NCBI RefSeq assembly: GCF_000425705.1 | Contig: NZ_AUDY01000014.1 | Coordinates: forward strand, 124,001 to 188,000 | From: Halobacillus kuroshimensis DSM 18393 | GTDB lineage: Bacteria; Bacillota; Bacilli; Bacillales; Halobacillaceae | Reading direction: 5' to 3' | Length of the DNA stretch: 64,000 bases | Shown here: in pieces, positions 14,810-23,178 of the stretch | How the letters are laid out: every line of letters starts with the position of its first letter | How positions within the stretch are numbered: the first letter of the stretch is position 1 | Position numbers and translations under genes: made by a program | The notes under the pieces: generated by a model | What the model saw: the letters and a program-made list of their open reading frames with translations, nothing else | Told to the model about the DNA's origin: nothing | Databases searched by the model: none

Positions 14810-16591
14810 ATGAGTGAATTAAAAGAGATGATTAAAGGTGGCGGATTTATTGTCGAGGATGTAACGGCCGATCAGGTCATTACCCCGGAGGATTTTACGG
14901 ATGAACATTTGATGATTGCCAAGACGGCTGAAGATTTTGTTCTTGGTGAAGTTGTTCCAAAGATTGAGAACCTGGAAAACCATGAGTTTGAACATTCTGT
15001 CGCTCTTTTGAAGAAAGCGGGCGATCTCGGACTGCTCGGCGCCGATGTGCCTGAAGAATATGGCGGCCTCCAGCTGGATAAAATCAGTTCATCCTTAATT
15101 ACAGAGAAGTTCTCCCGTGCCGGTGGGTTTTCTGTCACTCATGGTGCGCACGTTGGAATCGGGTCTCTTCCTATTGTATTCTTCGGGAACCATGATCAGA
15201 AAAATAAATACCTTCCTGTACTCGCTACAGGTGAAAAGATTGCCGCTTATGCCCTGACAGAGCCGGGATCAGGGTCTGATGCTCTTGGAGCTAAAACAAC
15301 GGCTAAGCTTAATGAAGCGGGCACCCATTATATTTTGAACGGGGAAAAACAGTGGATTACCAACTCTGCCTTTGCTGATGTATTTGTTGTGTATGCCAAG
15401 ATTGATGGAGACAAATTCACAGCATTTATTGTAGAAAGAGAGTATCCAGGTGTATCTACAGGTCCGGAAGAAAAGAAAATGGGAATTAAGAGTTCTTCCA
15501 CCCGTACATTGATTCTTGAAGATGCTGAAGTTCCAGTGGAAAACGTCCTTGGGGATATTGGAAAAGGCCATGTCATTGCCTTTAACATTCTGAATGTTGG
15601 TCGTTACAAGCTGGCCATCGGTGGTGTTGGCGGAGCGAAACGGGCGATTGAACTGTCTGTAAAATACGCCAAAGAAAGAAAACAGTTTAAAACTCCGATT
15701 GCACAGTTCCCATTGATCCAGGAGAAAATTGGTTCGGTTGCCGCAAATACGTATGCCAATGAAAGTTCCGTTTACCGGACCGTCGGGCTGTTTGAACAGA
15801 GCATGGGCAAACTAACTGATGAAGAGCTGAAAGACGGGGCTGCTGTTGCGAAGGTTATCGCTGAATATGCGATTGAATGCTCCTTGAATAAAGTGTTCGG
15901 TACCGAACTGCTCGACTTTGCTTCCGATGAAGCCGTACAAATCCACGGGGGTTACGGTTTCATGGCGGAATACGAAGTGGAAAGAATGTATCGCGATTCC
16001 CGGATCAACCGTATTTTTGAAGGAACGAATGAAATCAACCGGATGATTGTCCCGGGTACACTGCTTAAAAAAGCGATGAAAGGGGAACTTCCTCTCCTTC
16101 AAAAAGCCCAGACGCTCCAGGAGGAAATCATGATGATGATGCCGGAAGAACCTGGTTTGGAGCCATTGGAGCAGGAGAAGTATCTAGTTAAAAATGCTAA
16201 GAAAATCGGACTTCTTGCCGCCGGCCTTGCCGCACAGAAGTACGGAGAAAAGCTGGATAAAGAACAGGAAGTGCTCGTCAATATCGCTGATATGGTCGGT
16301 GAAATCTATAACATGGAATCAGCCCTCCTTCGAACGGAGAAAGCCATCAATCGTTCTGGTGAAGAGAAGAATAAGCAGAAGCTCCTCTACACGCAGGTGT
16401 ATGTACAGGAAGCCTTTAACAGAATCGAGGCCCATGCGAAAGAAACGTTGATTGCGTCTGAAACCGGCGACTCTCTGCGTATGATGCTTGGTGCCCTTCG
16501 CAAACTGACACGTCATACACCGACGAATGTCATTCCGAAGAAGCGGGAAATTGCCCAGGGGTTAATTGAGTCAGAAAAGTATTACGTATAA
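14810..16591 (+). CDS. fadE: Acyl-CoA dehydrogenase
   Basis: A 593-residue FAD-dependent acyl-CoA dehydrogenase, the long form with a C-terminal helical extension of about 190 residues, as in B. subtilis FadE. Signatures are YALTEPGSGSDALG and GEKQWITNSAFADVF (FAD and substrate binding), VQIHGGYGF and FEGTNEINRMIVPGTLL. It starts each beta-oxidation cycle by forming trans-2-enoyl-CoA. The start follows GGGGAGG. It is the last gene of the FadR-controlled operon; a strong terminator follows at 16602. Confidence 0.95.
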   Translation: MSELKEMIKGGGFIVEDVTADQVITPEDFTDEHLMIAKTAEDFVLGEVVPKIENLENHEFEHSVALLKKAGDLGLLGADVPEEYGGLQLDKISSSLITEKFSRAGGFSVTHGAHVGIGSLPIVFFGNHDQKNKYLPVLATGEKIAAYALTEPGSGSDALGAKTTAKLNEAGTHYILNGEKQWITNSAFADVFVVYAKIDGDKFTAFIVEREYPGVSTGPEEKKMGIKSSSTRTLILEDAEVPVENVLGDIGKGHVIAFNILNVGRYKLAIGGVGGAKRAIELSVKYAKERKQFKTPIAQFPLIQEKIGSVAANTYANESSVYRTVGLFEQSMGKLTDEELKDGAAVAKVIAEYAIECSLNKVFGTELLDFASDEAVQIHGGYGFMAEYEVERMYRDSRINRIFEGTNEINRMIVPGTLLKKAMKGELPLLQKAQTLQEEIMMMMPEEPGLEPLEQEKYLVKNAKKIGLLAAGLAAQKYGEKLDKEQEVLVNIADMVGEIYNMESALLRTEKAINRSGEEKNKQKLLYTQVYVQEAFNRIEAHAKETLIASETGDSLRMMLGALRKLTRHTPTNVIPKKREIAQGLIESEKYYV

Positions 16592-16601
16592 ATCATTGAT
16601 C

Positions 16602-16629
16602 AGCCCGCACTTTCAAGTGCGGGCTTTTG
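16602..16629 (+). terminator. Terminator of the fadNAE operon
   Basis: AGCCCGCACTT pairs with AAGTGCGGGCT across a 2-base gap (real loop about 4), followed by TTTT. Confidence 0.88.
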
Positions 16630-16838
16630 GCATGTAGAGAGGAAGGAATCCGGCAGTTTTTTTCCCACGGGGACATCCAAGTTTCCAGGTGAAAGGGTGC
16701 TCTTGGAGGCTTTTGAATAAAAAGAAGAAAGGCTGTAAAAGAATGAAAAAGGAATTGGAGGGAAAAGTAATTTTCAATGAAAAGATTGTCTCCATTGTGA
16801 TAAAATAAGACATAACAAGTTGGAAGGAGGAGGAGCAT

Positions 16839-17198
16839 ATGCCTGTTACCTTCTACTGGTACCCAAACTGTGGTACTTGTAAAAAAGCAAAAAAATGGTT
16901 GGATGATGAAGGGGTTCCTTACGAATCTGTACATATTGTTGAACATCCCCCTTCACAGGAAGAGTTGAAGGACCTCACGGCCAGGAGTGAACGACCGCTT
17001 AAGAAATTTTTCAACACCAGTGGGAAGAAGTATAGGGAGTTAAACCTGAAGGAAAAGCTGAAAGATGCAGATGAAGAGGAAATGCTGCGCCTGCTCGCTT
17101 CGGACGGGATGCTCATCAAACGGCCCATCGTCACGGATGGAACGAAGGTCACTGTTGGTTTCAAAGCCGATGAATTTGAAAACGTCTGGGGCCGGTGA
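16839..17198 (+). CDS. yusI: Spx/MgsR/ArsC-family protein (YusI-like)
   Basis: A 119-residue thioredoxin-fold protein of the arsenate reductase family, with the CxxC YPNCGTCKKAKKWL near the N-terminus (Cys 11 and 14), HIVEHPPSQEEL, and RPIVTDGTKVTVGFK near the end. Spx and MgsR of this family bind RNA polymerase under thiol stress. YusI has the same fold, but its role is not established. The start follows GGAAGGAGG. It lies just before gcvH, as in B. subtilis yusI-gcvH. Confidence 0.85.
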   Translation: MPVTFYWYPNCGTCKKAKKWLDDEGVPYESVHIVEHPPSQEELKDLTARSERPLKKFFNTSGKKYRELNLKEKLKDADEEEMLRLLASDGMLIKRPIVTDGTKVTVGFKADEFENVWGR

Positions 17199-17282
17199 GC
17201 AGAACATTGGAAATAAAAGCAGAAGGCTTTTATGTTTATAACTGTCATTAAACTAAAACAAGAACTGTGGAGGTAATCGAAT

Positions 17283-17666
17283 ATGAGCTTACCAAAAGAT
17301 CTACGTTATTCTCAGGAACACGAATGGGTGAAAGAAGAAGGAGAAAAAGTCAGAGTCGGAATCACGGACTTTGCTCAATCTGAACTTGGGGACATCGTGT
17401 TTGTAGAGCTTCCTGAAGTGGGAGAAGAACTAAAAACAGACGAGCCTTTCGGAAGTGTGGAATCTGTAAAAACTGTTTCCGAATTGTATGCACCAATCAG
17501 CGGTAAAGTTGTGGAAGTGAATGAAGATTTGGAAGACAGCCCTGAATTTGTGAATGAGTCTCCTTATGACAAAGCCTGGATGGTTGTCGTTGAACCAAGC
17601 GATTCTTCAGAAGTTGAGCAGCTGATGTCTTCTGAAGAATATGAAGCGATGATTGATGAAGATTAA
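17283..17666 (+). CDS. gcvH: Glycine cleavage system H protein
   Basis: A 127-residue lipoyl carrier. The lipoylated Lys lies in [15 protein letters not shown] (about residue 63), and the domain begins with SQEHEWVK. H protein shuttles the aminomethyl group in glycine cleavage and, in bacilli, is the obligatory starting point of protein lipoylation by LipM/LipL. The start follows GGAGG. It is separate from the P and T protein genes, as is normal in this family. Confidence 0.95.
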   Translation: MSLPKDLRYSQEHEWVKEEGEKVRVGITDFAQSELGDIVFVELPEVGEELKTDEPFGSVESVKTVSELYAPISGKVVEVNEDLEDSPEFVNESPYDKAWMVVVEPSDSSEVEQLMSSEEYEAMIDED

Positions 17667-17745
17667 TCAAAACAAGTAAGCCCGTTGTACAGGCAGGACC
17701 GATGATTCCTTGTCTGACATGATCGTGCTTGATCTTAATCATGTT

Positions 17746-17775
17746 CAGACCATGCCCTATGGCATGGTCTGTTTC
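17746..17775 (+). terminator. Hairpin, probable terminator after gcvH
   Basis: CAGACCATGCC pairs with GGCATGGTCTG across CTAT. The T-run is short (TTTCT), so termination may be partial and allow read-through to the downstream Toprim gene. Confidence 0.55.
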
Positions 17776-17794
17776 TATATAGTAGGTGATGAAG

Positions 17795-18142
17795 ATGGAT
17801 GGAGAACGGATTTTGATTGTTGAAGGGATTACAGATAAGAAGAAATTGAACAAAGTGCTGGATGAGAAAATCGAAATCATCTGTACTCATGGAACGCTCG
17901 GTATTGAGCGGATGGAAGAAATGATCTTTGAACATAACCTGGATGAACGATCGGTCTATATCCTTGTGGATGAAGATGATTCCGGTTTTAAACTACGGAA
18001 GATGCTGACAGAGGAACTTCCGCACGCTGAACATATTTATATTGATAAAGCCTTTCGGGAAGTAGCGGCAACGCCTGAGCCTGAACTTGCACGTGCATTG
18101 TTGAGCCGTCATTTCAGCGTGAAGTCTATGTATTTAATTTAG
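17795..18142 (+). CDS. yusF: Toprim-domain protein (YusF-like)
   Basis: A 115-residue stand-alone Toprim domain. The acidic start VEGITDKKKL gives the catalytic Glu, and LVDEDDSGFKLRKML gives the DxD-type motif of DnaG, topoisomerases and RNase M5. A small nuclease or nucleotidyl-transfer role is likely but unproven. ATG 17795 follows AGGTGATG; ATG 17789 lies within that site and is less likely. Nine bases separate it from the next gene, with which it is probably cotranscribed. Confidence 0.85.
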   Translation: MDGERILIVEGITDKKKLNKVLDEKIEIICTHGTLGIERMEEMIFEHNLDERSVYILVDEDDSGFKLRKMLTEELPHAEHIYIDKAFREVAATPEPELARALLSRHFSVKSMYLI

Positions 18143-18151
18143 GAGGAAGTT

Positions 18152-18460
18152 TTGCAGAATTTAGAACAAAAAGAGGCAGCACAAGCGCTGTCCTCAGATG
18201 AAAAAACAATGACATTTATTCACAGTCCTTTTTGTGGGACGTGCCACCTTGCCCGCAAAATGCTGGTAACGTTGGAAGAGATGTATAAAAAACCACTATT
18301 CTCAGAAATGAATGCCTCTCTGCATCCTGCATTGATGGAACAATATCGAGTGGAAAGTGTTCCATGCCTCTTGATCACCCATAAAGGAGAAGTTCTTGAA
18401 AAGGTCTATGCTTTTCAATCCGTCCCACACATGTATGAAAAGATTATTCCCTATCTATAA
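18152..18460 (+). CDS. yusE: Thioredoxin-like protein (YusE-like)
   Basis: A 102-residue thioredoxin-fold protein with the redox motif PFCGTCHLARKML (Cys about 27 and 30) and the cis-proline region VESVPCLLITHKGEV. The extra Cys beside the cis-proline is unusual for a plain thioredoxin. The start is TTG after AGGAGGAAG. It follows the Toprim gene by nine bases, as in B. subtilis yusF-yusE. Its partners are unknown. Confidence 0.85.
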   Translation: MQNLEQKEAAQALSSDEKTMTFIHSPFCGTCHLARKMLVTLEEMYKKPLFSEMNASLHPALMEQYRVESVPCLLITHKGEVLEKVYAFQSVPHMYEKIIPYL

Positions 18461-18504
18461 CCCGCCTTTATTCCCCGGGAAATGACAAGATGAAAAAATG
18501 ATAT

Positions 18505-18538
18505 AAAACCCGTTCTGCAATAAAAGAACGGGTTTTAT
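18505..18538. terminator. Terminator after the thioredoxin-like gene
   Basis: AAAACCCGTTCT pairs with AGAACGGGTTTT across an 8-base loop. It is T-rich on the plus strand and can also serve the converging minus-strand gene. Confidence 0.85.
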
Positions 18539-18594
18539 TCATCGGCTGTATGACCAGTTATAAGTGGGTGGGAGGCCTTCCGTTGTTTTGATGA

Positions 18595-19014
18595 TTAAAC
18601 AATTTCCCCCAGGGACTTGACAATATCCAGAAAGGAAGCTTTATCACCGAACGATTGGTGGACCCTGCCTTCCTGATCTATGATAATTGTGGAAGGGACG
18701 CCCTGGCAGCCAAACGTATCGTATAAGCTTCGGCCATCATCAATCAATGTAGGCTGGTTAAGAAATTTCTCAGCATATTCCTTTCCGGCATCGGGGCTGC
18801 GTTCACGGCCCGGGACGTTTATCGTAACCAGCTCCACTTTTTCTTTGTCCATCGTTTCAAAGAGCTGCTCTTTTTTAGGTAAGTCTCTCCCGCAGTCAGG
18901 ACACCAGGATGCCCAGAAAGTCAGGACGATCACTTTTCCGAGATGGTCGCTCAGACGATAGGTGGAGGGCTGATTTATATAAGAAAGCTCAAATTGAGGA
19001 GCACGTTCCTTCAT
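18595..19014 (-). CDS. TlpA/ResA-like thioredoxin-fold protein
   Basis: A 139-residue redoxin with the TlpA-type active site TFWASWCPDCGRDLPK (Cys about 39 and 42) and cis-proline CQGVPSTIIIDQEG. The N-terminus has no evident signal peptide or membrane anchor, so it is probably cytoplasmic or its anchor is atypical. The family includes thiol reductants for cytochrome maturation and peroxide-handling redoxins. A good site is present before ATG 19014 (GGAGATG). It is divergent from the metNPQ leader. Confidence 0.82.
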   Translation of the reverse strand: MKERAPQFELSYINQPSTYRLSDHLGKVIVLTFWASWCPDCGRDLPKKEQLFETMDKEKVELVTINVPGRERSPDAGKEYAEKFLNQPTLIDDGRSLYDTFGCQGVPSTIIIDQEGRVHQSFGDKASFLDIVKSLGEIV

Positions 19015-19057
19015 GACTTCATCTCCTTGCTGTAAAAATATACCGGCGCAATAATCT

Positions 19058-19087
19058 TTGACGTCCGTATAGACTCCATGCTAACAT
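19058..19087 (+). promoter_or_regulatory. Sigma-A promoter of S-box 1
   Basis: TTGACG (19058-19063), an 18-base spacer and TAACAT (19082-19087), about 25 bp before the first SAM aptamer. Confidence 0.6.
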
Positions 19088-19112
19088 AACATATAATTTC
19101 ACAGCGACATCA

Positions 19113-19253
19113 TAACTTATCCAGAGTGGTGGAGGGACTGGCCCTTTGAAACCCGGCAACCGGCGTAAAAGCACGGTGCTAAATCCTGCAGAGCACAAAG
19201 CTTTGATAGATGAGATTCCATGCAGTCTCTTCTATTTTAGAAGAGATTTTTTT
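19113..19253 (+). promoter_or_regulatory. S-box (SAM-I) riboswitch 1
   Basis: The aptamer (about 19113-19217) has the invariant S-box blocks ACTTATCCAGAG, GGAGGGACTGGCCC, CCCGGCAACC, GGTGCTAAATCCTGCAGAG and GATAGATGAGA. It ends in a terminator: TCTCTTCTA (19226-19234) pairs with TAGAAGAGA (19238-19246), followed by seven T. No gene follows directly; 127 bp later a second S-box begins. Confidence 0.93.
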
Positions 19254-19297
19254 GCATATACAGATGTTTTTCTTTTCTGAAAAGTGGCTCATTTATG

Positions 19298-19326
19298 TTG
19301 ACACGCTGGTGGCAGAGTGCTAAAAT
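19298..19326 (+). promoter_or_regulatory. Sigma-A promoter of S-box 2
   Basis: TTGACA, a 17-base spacer and TAAAAT lie between the terminator of S-box 1 and the aptamer of S-box 2, giving the second riboswitch its own start. Confidence 0.75.
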
Positions 19327-19380
19327 CCACTTTGTGGTTATGAATTGAATTAAAGCACTAATAATTTAATAGATTAAAAT

Positions 19381-19554
19381 CTCTTATCCAGAGTGGCGGA
19401 GGGACTGGCCCGACGATGCCCGGCAACCAGCAGGAGTAACCAACCTGTCAAGGTGCCAAATCCTGCAGAGTGTAACAGCTCTGACAGATGAGAGAACAGA
19501 AGATACAATGCTATTGAAACGCCATTCTGTTCTCGAACAGAATGGCGTTTTTTG
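19381..19554 (+). promoter_or_regulatory. S-box (SAM-I) riboswitch 2, directly upstream of metN
   Basis: The aptamer (about 19381-19495) has CTTATCCAGAG, GGAGGGACTGGCCC, CCCGGCAACC, AAGGTGCCAAATCCTGCAGAG and GACAGATGAGAG. The terminator (19518-19549) has a 15-bp stem (AACGCCATTCTGTTC with its complement) and a T-run. High SAM stops transcription of metNPQ. Confidence 0.95.
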
Positions 19555-19572
19555 AATGGGAGGGAACACATC

Positions 19573-20598
19573 ATGATTACAATCAAGGATCTTTCTAAAG
19601 TTTTTCAAACGAAGGATCGGGAAGTAAAGGCTGTTGATGGTTTAAGCCTTACGATAAATAAAGGGGAAATCTACGGTGTTATTGGTTACAGTGGAGCAGG
19701 TAAAAGTACGTTTATCCGGCTGTTGAACCGACTGGAAGATCCAACAGAGGGGAGCATCCACGTAGGCGATCAGGATTTGACGGGCCTCAGTAAGAATAAA
19801 CTGCGCATCGCCCGGCAGGATATCGGAATGATTTTTCAGCACTTCAATCTGCTTTGGTCCAGAACGGTTTACGATAACATCGCTTTTCCTCTGGAAATTG
19901 CCGGTGTACCAAAGGAAGAGCGGAGCAGAAGGGTGAACGAATTGATCGACTTGGTCGGTTTATCAGGCAGAGGAAACTCTTATCCATCCCAACTGAGTGG
20001 TGGTCAGAAACAGCGTGTAGGAATTGCCAGGGCGCTGGCCAACAACCCGAAAGTCCTCCTTTGTGACGAAGCCACATCTGCTCTGGATCCGGAAACGACG
20101 GACTCCATCTTGGATCTTCTAGTAGACATCAATGAAAAACTCGGACTGACCATCGTTTTGATTACGCACGAAATGCATGTCATCCGTAAGATCTGTCATC
20201 AGGTGGCAGTCATGGAGCAGGGGAGAATTGTTGAAAAGGGAGATGTTCTGGACGTATTCCTTCATCCTGAACAGCCAGTGACGAAGAAATTCGTTGATCA
20301 GGTGATGGGTGACCAGGAAAAAGAGCACTCTCTGAAATTGATCAAAGATAAGTATCAGTCCGGCAAAATCGTCCGGCTGCATTTTGTAGGAGAAAGTACC
20401 AACCAGGCGCTGATCAGTGAGGTCTCCAGGAAATTCGTCCTGGATGTCAATATTCTTCACGGCAAGATCACGCAGACGCAAAAAGGAGCTTACGGAACGA
20501 TGTTTGTTCAGTTTGAAGGAGACAATGAGGAAGTGGCCCGGGCGATCGAATATATACGCTCTACTTCTGTTGAAGTGGAGGTGAACCCGGATGCTTAA
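19573..20598 (+). CDS. metN: Methionine ABC transporter ATP-binding protein
   Basis: A 341-residue ABC ATPase. Walker A GYSGAGKSTF, the signature LSGGQKQRVGIARAL, Walker B VLLCDEATSALD, then the C-terminal NIL/ACT-like domain (about 265-341) by which methionine inhibits uptake in this family. ATG 19573 follows GGGAGGGA; ATG 19552 lies inside the riboswitch terminator and is rejected. It overlaps metP by eight bases. Controlled by two S-box riboswitches, so made when SAM is low. Confidence 0.95.
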   Translation: MITIKDLSKVFQTKDREVKAVDGLSLTINKGEIYGVIGYSGAGKSTFIRLLNRLEDPTEGSIHVGDQDLTGLSKNKLRIARQDIGMIFQHFNLLWSRTVYDNIAFPLEIAGVPKEERSRRVNELIDLVGLSGRGNSYPSQLSGGQKQRVGIARALANNPKVLLCDEATSALDPETTDSILDLLVDINEKLGLTIVLITHEMHVIRKICHQVAVMEQGRIVEKGDVLDVFLHPEQPVTKKFVDQVMGDQEKEHSLKLIKDKYQSGKIVRLHFVGESTNQALISEVSRKFVLDVNILHGKITQTQKGAYGTMFVQFEGDNEEVARAIEYIRSTSVEVEVNPDA

Positions 20599-21259
20599 TG
20601 ATTTTTTTCCAAACGTACGCATGGAGGATATGATTACGGCGACGAATGAAACGTTATACATGACGCTCATTTCCGTGGCCGGGACGTTTATTCTGGGAAT
20701 CCTTCTGGGGCTGCTGCTTTATCTGTCAGGGCCCGGGGGTCTGTGGCAGAACAAAGTGGTCAATACGATTACGGCTTCTGTCGTAAACATATTCCGTGCC
20801 ATTCCTTTCATTATTTTGATTCTACTGTTATTCCCATTCACTGATTTCCTGGTCGGGACGATACGTGGACCTAACGCGGCGCTTCCTGCGTTGATTATCG
20901 GAGGGGCTCCGTTTTACGCCAGACTCGTTGAGATTGCATTGAAGGAAGTGGAAAAAGGTGTGGTAGAAGCGGCTAAGGCAATGGGGGCTAAATCATCCAC
21001 TATTATCTTTAAAGTTCTTCTGCCGGAATCGATGCCTGCGCTTATCTCAGGCATTACGGTTACCGCCATTGCGTTGATCGGGTACACCGCTGTAGCAGGT
21101 GCGATTGGTTCCGGCGGTCTTGGAGACTTTGCGTATTTCTACGGTTTTCAGCGTAGTAATTTTGATGTGGTCTTCATCTGTACCGTGCTTATCATTATCA
21201 TTGTGTTTATTTTCCAATTCATCGGTGATTATGCTTCCCGTAAATTGGACAAAAGATAA
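20591..21259 (+). CDS. metP: Methionine ABC transporter permease
   Basis: A 222-residue permease with five or six membrane helices and the BPD-type loop ALKEVEKGVVEAAKAMGAKSS that contacts MetN (EAA motif). It forms the channel for D/L-methionine uptake. The start overlaps metN by eight bases with GGAGGTG just ahead, giving translational coupling. The length is normal for MetI/MetP. Confidence 0.95.
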   Translation: MLNDFFPNVRMEDMITATNETLYMTLISVAGTFILGILLGLLLYLSGPGGLWQNKVVNTITASVVNIFRAIPFIILILLLFPFTDFLVGTIRGPNAALPALIIGGAPFYARLVEIALKEVEKGVVEAAKAMGAKSSTIIFKVLLPESMPALISGITVTAIALIGYTAVAGAIGSGGLGDFAYFYGFQRSNFDVVFICTVLIIIIVFIFQFIGDYASRKLDKR

Positions 21260-21282
21260 AAATAAAAAGGGAGAGATTTTTC

Positions 21283-22140
21283 ATGAAAAAAATCTGGACA
21301 TCAGCGATTGCGCTTTTATTCGTTCTCGTTCTTGCCGCCTGCGGTTCTTCTGAAGAAGATTCCTCCAGCGGAGAAGGAAGCAGTGAAGAAGGAAGTAAAG
21401 AAATTACAGTAGGAGCGACAAGTGTTCCTCACGCCGAAGTTCTTGAGGAAGCGAAGCCGCTTCTTGAAGAGGAAGGCATCACGTTGAACATCGAGGAGTA
21501 CCAGGATTACATCCTTCCAAACCAGGATCTTGCTGAAGGACGTATCGATGCAAACTATTTCCAGACGATTCCTTACATGGAACTTCAGGAAAAGGATAAT
21601 GATGATTATGACTTTGCCAATCTTGGCGGCATTCACATTGAGCCGATCGGTGTGTACTCCCAAAAGTATGAAAACCTTGAGGATATCGAAGATGGTACAG
21701 AGTTTGTTATGAGTCGTTCTGTATCCACTCACGGCCGTGTACTGACACTTCTTGAGAAAGAAGGGTTGATCAAACTGGACGAGAGTGTGGAAAAAGTGGA
21801 TGCCACCGTCAATGATATCGTTGAAAACCCTAAAAATCTTCAGTTTGATACCGGTGTGGATGCTGCCAACCTTCCTGAAGTGTATAAAAAAGAGGAAGAA
21901 GTCCTTGTAGCGATCAATACCAACTACGCGATTGAAGCTGATCTTGTACCAAAAGAAGATGCAATCATCCTTGAAGGCACAAACTCTCCTTATGTGAACG
22001 TCATCGCTGCTCAAAGCAAAGATGAGGGCAGTGAGGCACTGAACACGCTTGTGGAGGTTCTTCGTTCTGAAGACATCCAAACCTTCATTGAAGAGGAATA
22101 TGATGGAGCGGTTATCCCGGTCTCCGGAGATTCTGAATAA
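21283..22140 (+). CDS. metQ: Methionine-binding lipoprotein
   Basis: A 285-residue NlpA-family lipoprotein. The lipobox LAAC (Cys 20) is followed by a Ser/Glu/Gly-rich linker, then the binding domain ITVGATSVPHAEVLE, QDYILPNQDLAEGRIDANYF and the closing VIAAQSKDEGS. It delivers methionine to MetNP at the membrane surface. The start follows GGGAGAG. Last gene of metNPQ; a very strong terminator follows. Confidence 0.95.
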   Translation: MKKIWTSAIALLFVLVLAACGSSEEDSSSGEGSSEEGSKEITVGATSVPHAEVLEEAKPLLEEEGITLNIEEYQDYILPNQDLAEGRIDANYFQTIPYMELQEKDNDDYDFANLGGIHIEPIGVYSQKYENLEDIEDGTEFVMSRSVSTHGRVLTLLEKEGLIKLDESVEKVDATVNDIVENPKNLQFDTGVDAANLPEVYKKEEEVLVAINTNYAIEADLVPKEDAIILEGTNSPYVNVIAAQSKDEGSEALNTLVEVLRSEDIQTFIEEEYDGAVIPVSGDSE

Positions 22141-22146
22141 CGGATA

Positions 22147-22190
22147 AAATAAGTGACTGCGGTTTATACTAACCGCAGTCACTTATTTTT
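22147..22190 (+). terminator. Terminator of metNPQ
   Basis: An 18-bp perfect stem (22147-22164 with 22171-22188) across TATACT, followed by TT. It ends 17 bp before the next gene. Confidence 0.92.
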
Positions 22191-22206
22191 TATGGGAGGT
22201 TTTAAC

Positions 22207-22572
22207 ATGCAGGATCAGAATATGACGTGGACGCAGACCTATCTACATGATTATAAAGAAGGAATGGGTGTCTTTGCGGAACACATGCCTGAAGTCGCCC
22301 GCCAGTTCAGTCAGTTTTCCCAGGAGTGTTTCAAGGCCGGGGAACTTTCTCAAAAAGACAAACAGCTGATGGCTCTCGGAATCAGTATTGTTGCCCAGGA
22401 TGAATACTGTATGATCTACCACACAAAAGGCTGTGTCGATCAAGGGGCTTCTGAAAAGGAGATCTTGGAAGCCTGTGGAGTAGCAGCAGCTTTCGGAGGA
22501 GGGGCAGCTCTCAGTCAGGCTGTCACTCTCGTCCAGGACGCCTACAGTGATTTAACGAACAACATCAACTGA
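22207..22572 (+). CDS. yurZ: Carboxymuconolactone decarboxylase/AhpD-like protein (YurZ)
   Basis: A 121-residue helical protein of the CMD family. The active-site-like segment is AQDEYCMIYHTKGCVDQGAS, where CxxxH-type residues replace the CxxC of AhpD. EILEACGVAAAFGGGAAL is the conserved end of the family. Redox or decarboxylase activity is not established. ATG 22207 follows GGGAGG; the earlier in-frame ATG lies in the metQ terminator and is rejected. Its place between metQ and suf matches B. subtilis yurZ. Confidence 0.85.
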   Translation: MQDQNMTWTQTYLHDYKEGMGVFAEHMPEVARQFSQFSQECFKAGELSQKDKQLMALGISIVAQDEYCMIYHTKGCVDQGASEKEILEACGVAAAFGGGAALSQAVTLVQDAYSDLTNNIN

Positions 22573-22750
22573 TTGAATTATTAGAAAATTAAAGAAAAAC
22601 AAATGTATTAAATGAAAATGCAATTATTAAACGCTTACATCGGCCCGCGGGTCCACACATGAATGAAAATGCGGTTTCAGAAGATTTTATACAGGGTAGA
22701 GGTTTGTGGTAACCTAAATTGTGTAAATAATCTGAAAGGGTTGATTCGTT

Positions 22751-22939
22751 ATTAATGACCATCTGCAGTTGAATTACACCGCTGAAATGGAAAAGGCTAT
22801 GCATCAGGCTCACAATACGAGTTATGCGGAGTACAGCCGGAGACTGGACACCCGGTTGGAAGTAGAACAAAAGCGTCAGCGTGAATTCGAACAAACTCAG
22901 AAAATGCATGCCCAGGTGGACCGTCAATTGCATAGATAA
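22751..22939 (+). CDS. Small hydrophilic protein with a non-standard start
   Basis: An open frame of about 62 codons encodes a charged helical peptide (NYTAEMEKAMHQAH, YSRRLDTRLEVEQKRQREFE, MHAQVDRQLH). No ATG or GTG precedes the coherent part. Candidates are ATT 22751, with GAAAGGG ten bases ahead, or TTG 22769, with no site. The preceding in-frame codon is TGA at 22742. A clean terminator follows the stop codon, arguing for a real transcript. The family is unknown; it may be a coiled-coil or sporulation small protein. Confidence 0.5.
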   Translation: MNDHLQLNYTAEMEKAMHQAHNTSYAEYSRRLDTRLEVEQKRQREFEQTQKMHAQVDRQLHR

Positions 22940-22956
22940 TGTTTAGGAACGAATCG

Positions 22957-22985
22957 ATCAGGTGGCTTTAGTCACCTGATTTTTT
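22957..22985 (+). terminator. Rho-independent terminator
   Basis: ATCAGGTG pairs with CACCTGAT across an 8-base loop, followed by TTTTTT, just after the small gene ending at 22939. Confidence 0.85.
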
Positions 22986-23178
22986 CATGTTATACTATTG
23001 GAGGAAAGTGAGATTGAACATGTATCAATGTCCAGTTTTCCCTCTCCTTTTACCAGTGGGAAAAAGTTGATTACAAATAAAAAATGATTTAAGATTATAA
23101 TGAGAATAAATTGAGAATGAATGTTTGTTTTCAGTCTGACTGGACATTCGATAATAATAGATACTGGAGGTATACATT

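Noticed and set aside
16755-16820. 21-codon frame beginning MKKELEGKV before yusI
   Set aside because: It lies in an A-rich stretch and overlaps the likely promoter TAAAAT; chance is more likely.
21316-22182. 288-codon minus-strand frame opposite metQ
   Set aside because: metQ is secure with signal peptide, operon and terminator; the opposite frame has no start signal and unnatural composition.
23095-23145. Direct repeats TGAGAAT upstream of sufC as a Fur-like site
   Set aside because: They lack the inverted symmetry of a Fur box and the match is too weak to claim.
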